Below, one piece after another: positions 32,389 to 42,439 of a stretch of DNA of 64,000 bases. A program made the position numbers and the translations under genes. The DNA lies in the NCBI GenBank assembly GCA_031002005.1, contig CM061914.1, positions 14,804,148 through 14,868,147 on the forward strand. The letters are read 5' to 3'. This DNA is from Vandiemenella viatica. Lineage: Eukaryota > Arthropoda > Insecta > Orthoptera > Morabidae. Each line of letters opens with the position of its first letter. The stretch's first letter is position 1. Under the pieces are notes generated by a model. The model saw nothing but the letters and a program-made list of their open reading frames with translations. It was not told where the DNA came from and searched no databases.

Positions 32389-34214
32389 TTGTTCTTGATA
32401 CTTGAGAATTTTGTTGGAAGGTACTTGAAGTATTTTGTTAAAAGCATGTCTGGAAAGAATAGCACCTGTCGCAGCATCATGAAGAATGGTATGTGGTGCA
32501 GTGGGTGTAAGAAGGAGTTTCATGAGAGTTGCAGTGGAGAGGGAACACGGGAAATAAATGAGGCTCTCCCATGGTATTGTCCGCTTTGCATTAGGGATGA
32601 AAGGATCAGGGAGATGGATGTAAGGATGAGGGAGAAAGGTGAAATGATCAGAGTGTTGTTGGAAAGAGTCAGGGCCTGTGAAGCTGAGCCTGTGAGGCGA
32701 GGCCTATGGTGGAAAGACCTGTGGAGGCCATTTCTGTGTGGTCCTCGCCTGTGGAGGCTCTACCTATAGTGGCAGATAGAGATGGTGGGTATGGAGAAGA
32801 GGGAGATAACGATGGTTGGGGACTGATAACAGGCTATAGAGTAAAAACAGTAAACAGGAGGAAGAAGCCAGACACTCCAGAAATTGTTGGGAAAAATAGA
32901 TTTGACCTGTTACCAGAGTCAGGAGGAGAGGAGCCTCATGCAGATATAGGAGTAGGTAAGGTGGAGCAGGCCTTTGGGAATAGGGACGTACAAGGAAAAA
33001 ATAGGAAGGAAAGGGTTCTGCTGCTAGGTAGTAGCCATGGGAGAGGTGTAAGCCCTCTCTTGCAGGATCAGCTGGGCTCAGGCTACCAGGTCACAAGTTT
33101 TCAAACCTAGTGCAACTTTAGGTCAGGTAATAAAAGATATATGTTCACTTTGTAGGGGTTTCACCAAGGAGGATAGAGTAGTGATAGTGGGCGGTGCAGA
33201 GAACAGTATCGATAGAAATGCTAATTATAGTATTTAGAGTGACCTGAAGAAAGTGTTGAAGGAGGCACAGCACACTAGTGTGGAGTTCATGCAAGCTCTA
33301 AGTCGCCATGACCAGCCACAATTGAACCACACTGTGAGGCGGGTGATGTAGAAACGGAGGAGCTGCTGGGGAACAGCATTAGTTCTGTCATGGGGGTTGT
33401 GCCTGTGGAGACCATTGGTAGGTGGGGTTTCACTAGACATGGCCTACACATAAATAGGAAGGGCAAGGGAATACTTTCTGAGTTGTTGGCTAGACCAGTG
33501 AGGGAGCCCACTTCCAGTGTTGACCAGGTTGGGACTGTGCCTTTTTTAGATTAAAGGCGGCTGGTGAACGGGTAAAAACAAGAAATCATAGGAATACTGA
33601 TTATAGATCCATAGTTATAAAAATCACTAATACTGAAGAAATAGAAGAAGCTTTTGAAAAAATAACAGGGGGGGGGGAGGATCTGGGAAAGCAAATGTTG
33701 GTGCTGAAAATATCACAAAGCCAGTGATAAGAGTTTTACTGGTAAACTGTAGATGTATAATGAATAAAGTAATGGAATTTGCAAACCTAATTGAGATACA
33801 TGATCCTCAAGTAGTTATAGGGGTAGAGTCCTGGTTAAAAGAAGGAGTACTAGACAATGAGATTTTTCCCGATGGTTACAGAGTGTACCGCAGAGACAGG
33901 AGAGCAACTGGGGGAGGAATATTCATATTGTTTAGCAGAGACTACTACAGTTCACTGGTGTTTAGAGATCAAGACCATGAGTTACTTGGGGTAGACTTCT
34001 GGAGAAATAATAAAGAAAATGTAAGGGTGTTGGCTACTTACCATAGTGGAAAAAATGAATGATAAAGATGAGGCTCTTGGGGAGAAACTAAATTCATATT
34101 CAGAGTACAAAAGTGATCATAGAATGGTCATCATTGGTGGGGATTTGAATCTACCAGGTGTCGACTGGTTAGGAAAAAAGATTAATAACACTAAGGAACA
34201 ATGATTTGCAAATA
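32389..34214 (+). mobile_element. CR1/L2-like LINE 5' part: PHD-finger and esterase ORF1, then endonuclease
   Basis: The first frame (from the ATG at about 32446) encodes MWCSGCKKEFHESC and PWYCPLCIRD, a PHD-type zinc finger, followed by a charged helix (REMDVRMREKGEMIRVLLER). The next frame (32706-33110) has KERVLLLGSSHGRGVSPLLQ, and later frames have VVIVGGAENSID (about 33180-33220) and RHGLHINRKGKG (about 33430-33470). These are blocks I, III and V of an SGNH/esterase domain. The LINE endonuclease starts at 33724 (VLLVNCRCIMNK, VIGVESWLKEG, RRATGGGIFI) and its next block RMVIIGGDLNLPGVDW follows at about 34120-34170. The copy is cut at 34214 by another insertion (CAGGGCCC...). Confidence 0.8.
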
Positions 34215-34975
34215 CCTTAGCAGGGCCCACTCTAGCGGTTTTGCCGCCCCAGACAAATAGACAAATTGCCGCCCCTTAAGATTATGTAGAATTATATATT
34301 TTTAAAAAAATAATTTTTAATCGAATAAAATATTTAATTTTTAATAAAATCATATATTCATAAATAAACTTATTGAATTTTGATATAGCGGCACAAAATA
34401 GAGAAATTAATTAGTAAATATCTGTACATAGCCACAAATTAACCATATTTTTTTAATTTTTAAATGCTATTACAGATGGATATTATCACACAAACAATCT
34501 ATATTCCATTATTTAGAAAATAAAACGAGATTACATCAAATACGCTAAAATCACAAAAAAAAAAACATTTTTTCTTACTTTAAGTTTGCGAATTTTTTAT
34601 TCCATCTTTAAATTTACTTCATCAGCAATATCATACTCCATTGCCAAAATGGCTGAATCATTAAATTATCAATTTCTTGGTTTTCGTAAATGCTTAGCAA
34701 GGCGTCGTATACATCTCCCAAATGAAATTTTAAAGGGTTTAATGCCTCCATCCTACTCTCCCATCTATGTGTCACTCCATGTTTTCAAAGTTGAACCCTG
34801 AACATGCTTTAAAAGTATTGCCCATCGAAAAGTAGATGCCAAAAAGAATAAATGTATTTTTTGGACCATGTTTAAGAAATTAGCGGCTTACAAGCTTGCT
34901 TTTGCCGTTAATAACAAGATTGAGAGAATGACTACTACACGGAACATTGAATGCTCGTGAATAATCTTATCTTAT
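34215..34975. other. hAT-like terminus and unassigned AT-rich sequence
   Basis: CAGGGCCCACTCTAGCGG followed by TTTTGCCGCCCC resembles the start of the MITE at 55845-56089. The LINE reading frame stops exactly here, so I infer a related hAT element inserted into the LINE. The other end and a matching 8-bp duplication (TACCTTAG expected) were not found. Confidence 0.4.
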
Positions 34976-35600
34976 CTTATATCTTTAAACGAGCAATTCT
35001 TGTATATATATATTTCGGATTTTGGAAACGACTGTGACGATTTGGATGAAATTTGGTATTTAGATAATGTTTTGACTTTAAAGATTACCTGAATAGTTGT
35101 CTTCCCTACTAAAAAGCGAGTTTACAAAATATGAACAATTTTGTGACTCCGTATATCGAAAACGGCACTAGCGCCATCTCGTAGACAATTCAGGTACCAG
35201 AAAGCCTACAAATAGATTTTCTTTGATTCCAAAGAATAAATAAACGAACAGTTCTTGTATACTGGCTGACCCGTGGAAATATTATCTTATATCTTTAAAC
35301 GAGCAATTCTTCTATATATATATATATTTCGGATTTCGGAAACGACTGTGACGATTTGGATGAAATTTGGTATTTAGATAATGTTTTGACTTTTAAGATT
35401 ACCTGAATAGTTGTCTTCCCTACTAAAAAGCGAGTTTACAAAATATGAACAATTTTGTGACTCCGTATATCGAAAACGGCACTAGCGCCATCTCGTAGAC
35501 AATTCAGGTACCAGAAAGCCTACAAATAGATTTTCTTTGATTCCAAAGAATAAGTAAACGAACAGTTCTTGTATACTGGCTGACCCGTGGAAATATTAGC
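34976..35600. repeat. Tandem pair of ~310-bp repeat units
   Basis: Two copies, starting TTATATCTTTAAACGAGCAA at about 34978 and 35288, run through GATGAAATTTGGTATTTAG and ACTAGCGCCATCTCGTAGAC to CTGGCTGACCCGTGGAAATA. I see only a handful of differences, so the duplication is recent. A diverged relative occurs at 42100-42320. Confidence 0.85.
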
Positions 35601-35770
35601 ACTGCAAGTTCAATTGTAAAACATTTAAAAAGAAAGATAATTAAAAATATATCAATGGTTTTATCAGAGGTGATAACTTTACAGAAACTTCTTTGAAATT
35701 AATATTACCGGTACCAGTTATAAAGTAATCATCGTTTACTTTTTGACTATAAATAGTGGTTGTTAGTTAG

Positions 35771-35912
35771 TGTTATAATATGATATCAAAATAAAATTGT
35801 CTTAGTCTAAGTATCTATGCTGTCCATGGATATTGTATATTCTCTGTGGTGAATAAAACAGAAGATGTGCTGTTGCATTCTTGCTTAACCGTTAAACGGA
35901 CGTGTTTTAATA
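35771..35912 (+). repeat. Copia 5' LTR
   Basis: 142 bp, beginning TGTTATAATATG and ending TTTTAATA; it contains AATAAAA (polyadenylation-like) at about 35853. Confidence 0.9.
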
Positions 35913-35930
35913 GGTTATGGGCCCAGACTG
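35913..35930 (+). other. Copia primer-binding site
   Basis: GGTTATGGGCCCAGACTG directly follows the 5' LTR and resembles the internal half-tRNA-iMet primer site known from Drosophila copia. Confidence 0.7.
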
Positions 35931-36016
35931 TGACCCAGAGTTATTTTCTTCGCTATTCTAGTAAACAGAATACGGAAAAGTCGTTATCTTATAAATAATT
36001 AGTTACGCGCTTGAAG

Positions 36017-36656
36017 ATGGCTTCGAATTTTGTAGTTAACGTGCCTAAGCTTAAAGGCAGAGACAACTACGATGTATGGGCTTTTGCAGCGGAGAATATG
36101 TTGGTGTTAGAAGGCATGTCCGGCTTAATACAGGAAGAAGGAAGTACTAGCACTGCAGCCGCAGATGATGCAGAGGCGAAAGCGAAGCTGATTCTTACAA
36201 TTGATCCAGCGTTGTATGTTCACGTAAAGCAAGCTAAAACAACGAAGGAGCTATGGGCGCAGCTTAAAACTATGTTTGACGATTCGTCATCTTATATCAA
36301 TCAGACTTGATAATTGTGATTCAATAACGTCGTATGTGACAGATATTATTGAGACATCGCAAAGATTAAGTGGAACTGGATTTGATATAAACGACGAATG
36401 GATTGGCTCGTTGTTACTGGCAGGTTTACCAGAACGATTTTCACCAATGATCATGGCGATTGAACATTCCGGGGTTCCTATTACGGCGGATGTTATCAGA
36501 ACAAAATTGATCGATATGGAGATGTCAGATTCGAATGAATCAGAGACAAAAACCGCTTTCGCTTCCAAAGGTTGGCAGAATCATAGAAGCAAGACTGCTA
36601 ACAGACAAAACAAAAGCGGAAACTACGTCGTCAAATGTCAAAATGACAGGAGTTAA
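36017..36656 (+). pseudogene. Copia gag, frameshifted
   Basis: The first frame starts MASNFVVNVPKLKGRDNYD (ATG at 36017) and ends at 36310. The rest (RLDNCDSITSYVTDIIETSQ, LLLAGLPERFSPMIMAIEHS) is in the frame of 36276-36656. The pattern W.F..ENML and LTGLP-like residues fit the UBN2/DUF4219-type Copia gag. A frameshift near 36290 and a second near 36630 separate it from the zinc knuckle and pol frame. Confidence 0.8.
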
Positions 36657-38532
36657 ATCCATCACTTGTTACAGGTGTAAACGAGGTGGGCATTTCAGGA
36701 ATCAATGTCCTTTGCTGGTGAAATCAGATGAACCTAAACAATCCAATGTGTTTAGTGTTGTTTTTCTATCCGGCAAGTTTGGTAAACAAGATTGGTATAT
36801 TGACTCCGGCGCAAGTTCTCATATGACGCCGAATGAACATTGGATAAAAAATGCATTGTATTCGTCAAGTGAACCAGAAGTTATTATCGCTGACAAAACC
36901 AAAGTACCTGTGCTTTGTACCGGCGATATAGAAATAACTTCAGATTGTGGTTATGATATTACTGTGAAAAATGCATTGTGTGTGCCAAGTCTGACGACTA
37001 ACCTCCTATCAGTGAGTGAACTCATAAAGAATGGTAATAAAGTTCATTTCGATTCACAGAATTGTTTCATACATAATATGAACGGTGAATTGGTGGCTAT
37101 AGGAGAACTTATTTGTGGTGTTTACAAGTTGAAGGTAAAACAAAAAATGAAAAGTGAGCACAGTTTATTGGCTGCTCCTGTGTTAACTGATGGTTATACG
37201 TGGCACCGAAGACTCGGTCATATAAATAGTGCAGATATGAATAAAATGAAGTCTGGTGTGGTTGATGGACTTAGTTATCCTGATAATTTTCAAACGGGAA
37301 AAAACAGTTGTATTGTGTGCTGTGAGGGAAAACAGTCAAGACTTCCGTTCAAAAATATTGGAGAAAGAAGTACAGAGACATTGCAGATTATACATGCTGA
37401 TGTGTGTGGCCCAATGGAACATAAATCCTTAGGTGGTGCACGATATTTTTTATTGCCGGTGGATGACTTCAGTCGCATGTCATTTATTTACTTCTTGAAA
37501 GCTAAAAGTGAAGTATTTAGCAGATTTAAAGAATTTAAAGCCTTGGTAGAAAACCAAAAGAATAAGAAAATTAAAATATTTCGCACTGATAATGGCTTTG
37601 AATTTTGTAATAATGAGTTTACAGATTTTCAGAAGAAAGAAGGTATTATTCATCAGAAAAGTAACCCTTACACCCCAGAACAAAATGGTCTGTGTGAAAG
37701 ACTGAATCGCTCAATAGTTGAGAAAGCAAGATGTATGTTGTTTGATGCAAAGCTAGATAAAAGATTTTGGGGAGAAGCAGCAAACACAGCCGTGTACTTA
37801 AAAAACAGATCAATTGCATCAGGAACTCAAGACAAGACACCATATGAATTGTGGTTTGGCAAGAAACCTGATGTAAGCCATATTCGTATATTTGGCAGTG
37901 ATGTAATGGTCCATTTTCCCAAAGCAAAATGTTTAAAGTGGGACAAAAAGTCACAAAAACACATTCTTGTTGGATATTCAGAAAATATGAAAGGTTATAG
38001 AATTTATGACTACAAGAAGAAGAATATATTAATATGCAAGGATGTGGTTATTATGGAGAGTAGAAAAGATAATAAATATGAAGAAATAAGTGTTTCAGTG
38101 GGGGAGTCTGGTCAAGAAGAACAATTGACAGTAACAGACACACCAGAATTACTGAAATCAGTTTCAGTGGGGGAGTCTGCTCAAGAAGAACAGTTGACAG
38201 GAACAGTCAAAACAGAATTACTGAAATCATCTCAATCAGACTATGCTGAAGTAGAAGTTCAAGATAACTTGGAAGAAAGTACTGCAGCTGAGAGTGTGGA
38301 AATTAAGACATTGCCTAAAAGAATAAGAAAACCGCTTCAAAGATATGGTACAACTTTATTAAGTGTATCCTGTAAAGAAGAAGGCAGTTGTGTTCCAGAT
38401 GATATCATCAGAGAATTCCAGCAAGTGATGCAGAAGATGAAGGCAGTTATGGTCAGACAGGAGAATCGCATCCAAGCCCTGGAGGCAAGGCTGATGGCTT
38501 CAACATCAAGTGCAGTACAAGTGGGTGTTTGA
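36640..38532 (+). CDS. Copia pol: zinc knuckle, protease, integrase
   Basis: Domains in order: CCHC knuckle CYRCKRGGHFRNQC (about 36667-36710), protease WYIDSGASSHMT (about 36793-36830), GAG-pre-integrase WHRRLGHIN with a following C..C pair (about 37200-37325), and the integrase core. The core has IHADVCGPM, DDFSRMSFIYFLK, FRTDNGFEFCN and NPYTPEQNGLCERLN (about 37390-37700), preserving the DDE residues. The final segment after RIRKPLQRYG is unusual: about 150 bp encode a helical VPDDIIREFQQVMQKMKA and NRIQALEARLMA stretch not typical of Copia. The frame ends at 38532, one frame out from the KWVFE motif. Confidence 0.85.
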   Translation, partial: KMTGVKSITCYRCKRGGHFRNQCPLLVKSDEPKQSNVFSVVFLSGKFGKQDWYIDSGASSHMTPNEHWIKNALYSSSEPEVIIADKTKVPVLCTGDIEITSDCGYDITVKNALCVPSLTTNLLSVSELIKNGNKVHFDSQNCFIHNMNGELVAIGELICGVYKLKVKQKMKSEHSLLAAPVLTDGYTWHRRLGHINSADMNKMKSGVVDGLSYPDNFQTGKNSCIVCCEGKQSRLPFKNIGERSTETLQIIHADVCGPMEHKSLGGARYFLLPVDDFSRMSFIYFLKAKSEVFSRFKEFKALVENQKNKKIKIFRTDNGFEFCNNEFTDFQKKEGIIHQKSNPYTPEQNGLCERLNRSIVEKARCMLFDAKLDKRFWGEAANTAVYLKNRSIASGTQDKTPYELWFGKKPDVSHIRIFGSDVMVHFPKAKCLKWDKKSQKHILVGYSENMKGYRIYDYKKKNILICKDVVIMESRKDNKYEEISVSVGESGQEEQLTVTDTPELLKSVSVGESAQEEQLTGTVKTELLKSSQSDYAEVEVQDNLEESTAAESVEIKTLPKRIRKPLQRYGTTLLSVSCKEEGSCVPDDIIREFQQVMQKMKAVMVRQENRIQALEARLMASTSSAVQVGV

Positions 38533-39060
38533 ATAAGAAAGGTTGAAAGTGTGATATCATGCTAGGTCAGTGGCTAAATGTTTTTGCCAAATAGCAAGTG
38601 TAGATTATCATGAAACCTTTTCATTGGTTGTTAGACACTTTATTTGCAATTGGTGTACAATTATGGTTAGGTATTTAAATGTAACTTCAGGGGTATCTGA
38701 AGGAAGATATTTACATGCATTTACCTGTCAAGAACTGAAGCAGAATATATGGCTTTGTCAGAGAGGCAGTATATTTAAGACATATGTTATTTGAAATCAC
38801 GGGCAATGTGTGAATGATTACTATCTTTAGTGACAGTCAGAGTGTATTGAAGGTTACAAGTAATCAGTGAATACACAAGAGGTCTAAACATATTGATGTT
38901 CGTTACCATTTTGTCCGCGATTCTGTATTAAATAAATATATTAAGCTTGAATACATGGAAACTGCTGAAATACCAGCTGACTTGCTCACTAAAGCTCTTT
39001 GTGCCTTCAAACATTACAAACTTATGAACAAAATAGGATTATTAAGTAATATATTGTAAT
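38533..39060 (+). pseudogene. Copia RT start and RNase H end, joined by deletion
   Basis: Frames read KWVFE (about 38518), AKCFCQIASVDYHETFS (RT N-terminus), then RYLNVTSG and TEAEYMALSE (RNase H region, about 38690-38765). RSKHIDVRYHFVRDSVLN, EIPADLLTKAL and HYKLMNKIGLLS (about 38880-39055) give the RNase H C-terminus. The entire RT palm, with its YVDD, has been lost. Confidence 0.8.
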
Positions 39061-39098
39061 GTTTTGCGAGGCTGTCACTTATTTCGATATAGTGGGGG

Positions 39099-39240
39099 TG
39101 TTATAATATGATATCAAAATAAAATTGTCTTAGTCTAAGTATCTATGCTGTCCAAGGATATTGTATATTCTCTGTGGTGAATAAAACAGAAGATGTGCTG
39201 TTGCATTCTTGCTTAACCGTTAAACGGACGTGTTTTAATA
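39099..39240 (+). repeat. Copia 3' LTR
   Basis: 142 bp, the same as the 5' LTR except for one base seen by eye (CCAAGG). Confidence 0.9.
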
Positions 39241-40058
39241 TTTAGCCATTAAATACTACCACCTTAATTATAAAACATCTTTCGATTTCTGTTCAATATA
39301 CAAGATTTCGAGTAGAGTTTGATAATAAAGTGCATAATTAAATATTAATACATCTACAAATTCCTGAAAAGCCGCGTGCGAGTGCACATACGAAAAAACG
39401 GGTTCTGATAAATTGAATCTTGCCTTTTGAATCGTCTGACCATGTGCTTTATTGTTTATAACGAAGGTTACTTCTTATGGGAATTGTTTTATTATCATTT
39501 TGAAATGCTGATCAGAAGATGTGAGATTACTGCGAGGTATGAGCATAGTTTTATCGGAGTGAATAAATATAGCACAGATGATGTTCTATTGACGTCACAA
39601 CCTGATGAATTCTCATAGTACTCAATGAAACATATCGAAAATAAATAATAAATTTTCTTGGTTTTCGAGATATAGCATGTCAAAAATCAGTTATAGGTAT
39701 AGTTCCTTGTGCTTTTGGCGACGTTTCTTTTGGTCCAGGCCGTATTTCAACCTAACAAAAACCACTAGGTACAAAATAAAACATTGAAAGTACATTTCCA
39801 CCATATAGACATAGTGCTTTTGGTGGATTTTTTTCTGGTCCACGACGGATCTAATCCTAACCTCTTCACTTTTGAGATATAATATCCCCAGAACTAAGTG
39901 AGATATCAGAGAAATAAATTCCTTATTTTCGATTTGTCTCGACGAGTTTCATACGAATTCATCAAACTTGGCTATGGCGAAATTTGTCTTCTGGTTCAGG
40001 TCGCATTTCAACCAACCACGTCAATTTTGAGATACGATATCTCGAGAACTAAGCGAAA
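39241..40058. repeat. Unassigned AT-rich stretch, then dispersed ~150-bp repeat
   Basis: From about 39620 the sequence has the TTTCGAGATATAGC, CTTCTGGTCCACG-like, GAACTAAGTGAGATATC and TTTGTCTCGACGAG motifs of the family at 27240-28165. The first 380 bp after the Copia element are not recognised. Confidence 0.5.
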
Positions 40059-41917
40059 TCTTATATATATATAAAAATAGACGTGTTTTTTCCTATATTT
40101 CACTTTTCAGCTACCACTACCTAGCACAGATCACTGATGTTTGTGGGTGGAAGTAGCATGGAGTTTCCTGTCATGCACAACGTTGGCCGAATGCCGATAG
40201 ATGTGGGGATGTGGGAGATATAATGATTCAAGTTGGTCAGTGCAGGGTGTTTTCATATTTCGATCAAAAATTCGTATCTCCGTATAATTCTCTTTCCTGC
40301 CACAACTACATAACATAGACCTTTGGTGTTTGTGTGTGGTAGTAGAATCGTCTTTCCTGTCGTGCACTATGGTTGTTAGATGTCGGTAGCTATGGGGGTG
40401 TGGGAGATATGGGGGTTGAAAGTGGTCGACCTGTGGCAATTTCATACTTCTGCCAAAGACAAAAGTGTCATGGTGTATCACTTTTCAGCGAAAACTATAG
40501 ATCACAGATCTCTGGCGTTTGTGTGTAGTTGTAGCACAGAGTCACCTTTCGATCACAACAGCGGCCGAATTTCAGAAACAGTGGTACTGTGGTAGATATG
40601 GTGGTTGTAAGTGGCCGACCAAGGATATTTTCATATTTCGACTGTCTCCGCATATGTCACTTTTCTGCCACAACTACATAGCATAGAGCATTGGTGTTTG
40701 TGTTTGGTAGTAGAATCGTATCTCATGTAGTGCACTATGGTTGTTAGATGTCGGTAGCTATGGGGGTGTGGGAGATATGGGGGTTGAAAGTGGTCGACCT
40801 GTGGCAATTTCATACTTCTGCCAAAGACAAAAGTGTCATGGTGTATCACTTTTCAGCGAAAACTATAGATCACAGATCTCTGGCGTTTGTGTGTAGTTGT
40901 AGCACAGAGTCACCTTTCGATCACAACAGCGGCCGAATTTCAGAAACTGTGGTACTGCGGTAGATATGGTGGTTGTAAGTGGCTGACCAAGGATACTTTC
41001 GTATTTCGACTGTCTCCGCATATGTCACTTTTCTGCCACAACTACATAGCATAGAGCATTGGTGTTTGTGTTTGGCAGTAGAATCATATCTCATGTAGTG
41101 CACTATGGTTGTTAGATGTCGGTAGCTATGGGGGTGTGGGAGAAATGGGGGTTGAAAGTGGTCGACCTGTGGCAGTTTCATACTTCTGCCAAAGACAAAA
41201 GTGTCATGGTGTATCACTTTTCATCGAAAACTCTCGATCACAGATCTCTGGCGTTTGTGTGTGGTAGTAACACAGAGTCACCTTTCGATCACAACAGCGG
41301 CCGAATTTCAGAAACTGTGGTACTGTGGTAGATATGGTGGTTGTAAGTGGCCGGTGAAGGATATTTTCATATTTCGACTGTCTCCGCAGATTTCACCTTT
41401 CTGCCACGACCACATAGCATAGTGTTGATGTGTGATAGTAGAATCGTGTCTGTTGTCGTACACTATGGTTGTTAGATGTCTGTAGCTATGGAGGTGTGGA
41501 AGATATGGGGGATGAAAATGGTCGACCTGTGGCAATTTCAAATTTCTGCCAAAGACGCATGTGTCACGGTGTATCACTTTTAAGTGAAAACTATCAATCG
41601 CAGATCACTGACGTTTGTGTGTAGTAGTAACACAGAGTCTCCCATCGATCACAACGTTGGCTGAAATTCGGTAACTGTGGGATTGTGTGAGATATGGTGT
41701 TTGAAATTGGTCGATCATGAAAATTTTCGTATTTCATCCAATGACTTGTGTGTATCCGTAAATTTTACTTTGTTGCCGGAACTACATAGCGCATAAGACT
41801 GGTATTTATGTGTGGTAATAGTATCGAGTCTCCCATCGTGCACTATGGTGGTTAGATGTCTATAGCTGTCAATATGAATTCGTTACAATCACGAACGAAG
41901 TCGTGGGTACCAGCTAG
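40059..41917 (+). mobile_element. Non-autonomous Helitron
   Basis: It begins TCTTATATATATATAAAAAT directly after a host A. It ends with a hairpin (CACGA, ACGAAG loop, TCGTG at about 41890-41905) followed by GGTACCAGCTAG, then a host T. TC...hairpin...CTRR with insertion between A and T is the Helitron signature. The flanks (AACTAAGCGAAA and TATTTTAAAAAATAT...CTCGTCGAG) join into the dispersed repeat seen at 28060 and 53850, giving an empty-site comparison. The interior is almost entirely a tandem repeat; there is no Rep/helicase. Confidence 0.75.
40110..41880. repeat. Higher-order tandem repeat: ~184-bp monomers in ~368-bp dimers
   Basis: Blocks beginning at 40380, 40748 and 41116 repeat at 368 bp with few differences (TGTCGGTAGCTATGGGGGTG, GGTCGACCTGTGGCA). 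Within each dimer the two halves are related: GGTGTTTGTGT versus GGCGTTTGTGT, about 180-190 bp apart (40325, 40513, 40692, 40882, 41060, 41250). Outer monomers (40110-40320, 41400-41880) are more diverged. The apparent ORFs on both strands are products of the repetition. Confidence 0.9.
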
Positions 41918-42185
41918 TATTTTAAAAAATATATTTTTTACCTTCAATTTTTCTCGTCGAGTTACATAAGAATCCATCATCAAGGGTTATCGTAGAATCC
42001 TTTGAATTACCACAAATCTCGCACCATTAATCAATACCAAACTGGCATTAAAATTTCTGTTTAACATATTAATAGATTTTTTTTTTTTTTTTAAGCAATT
42101 TGTGAGGCCCTCTCGCAAATGGATCTAGCGATTTGGATGAAATTTCACATGTAGATAACGTTTTGATTTTCAAGTTTTTAACACG

Positions 42186-42233
<48 letters not shown>

Positions 42234-42330
42234 AGCAACTTTTGTATTTGGTTTCTCGAAAACGGCTCGAACGTCATTACGTAGAAGGTTCAGGTACCAG
42301 TAAGCCTACTGATGTTAGTTAAACTTCTCT
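41918..42330. repeat. Rest of the interrupted repeat, poly(A), and relative of the 310-bp repeat
   Basis: Positions 41918-42000 continue the repeat split by the Helitron. From about 42100 to 42320, GATTTGGATGAAATTT, TAGATAACGTTTTGA and GTTCAGGTACCAGTAAGCCT correspond to the tandem pair at 34976-35600 at lower identity. Confidence 0.55.
42191..42231. repeat. 41-base poly(A) run
   Basis: Homopolymer inside the diverged repeat; assembly length may be unreliable here. Confidence 0.8.
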
Positions 42331-42439
42331 TTGGTTAACTGTGCACCTCAAAACGCCTAGGAAGCCTTCAAGCCTTATACTTTAATCAAACTTTACTCGA
42401 AATCTTGGATACTGAACAGAAATCGAAAGATACCGAGCG

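Larger units (their letters stand above)
35771..39240 (+). mobile_element. Copia LTR retrotransposon, RT deleted
   Basis: Two 142-bp LTRs (TGTTATAATATG...TTTTAATA) flank a Copia-type internal region: a primer site with GGTTATGGGCCCAG, as in Drosophila copia (half-tRNA-Met type), gag, protease, integrase, then RNase H remnants and a GTGGGGG polypurine tract at 39092-39098. The reverse transcriptase between DYHETFS and the RNase H is missing. The flanks GTTAG (35766-35770) and TTTAG (39241-39245) are a 5-bp duplication with one difference. The LTRs differ at one visible site (CCATGG versus CCAAGG), so insertion was recent despite the internal damage. Confidence 0.9.

Noticed and set aside
37290..37954. 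Minus-strand ORFs opposite the Copia integrase
   Set aside because: Shadows of the coding frame on the plus strand.
40380..41331. Three near-identical 71-codon ORFs on the plus strand
   Set aside because: They arise because the 368-bp tandem repeat is copied; there is no upstream signal or domain.
40110..41880. CRISPR-like regular repeat
   Set aside because: Units of 184/368 bp with no short direct repeats or spacers, in eukaryotic DNA; it is satellite-type repetition inside a Helitron.
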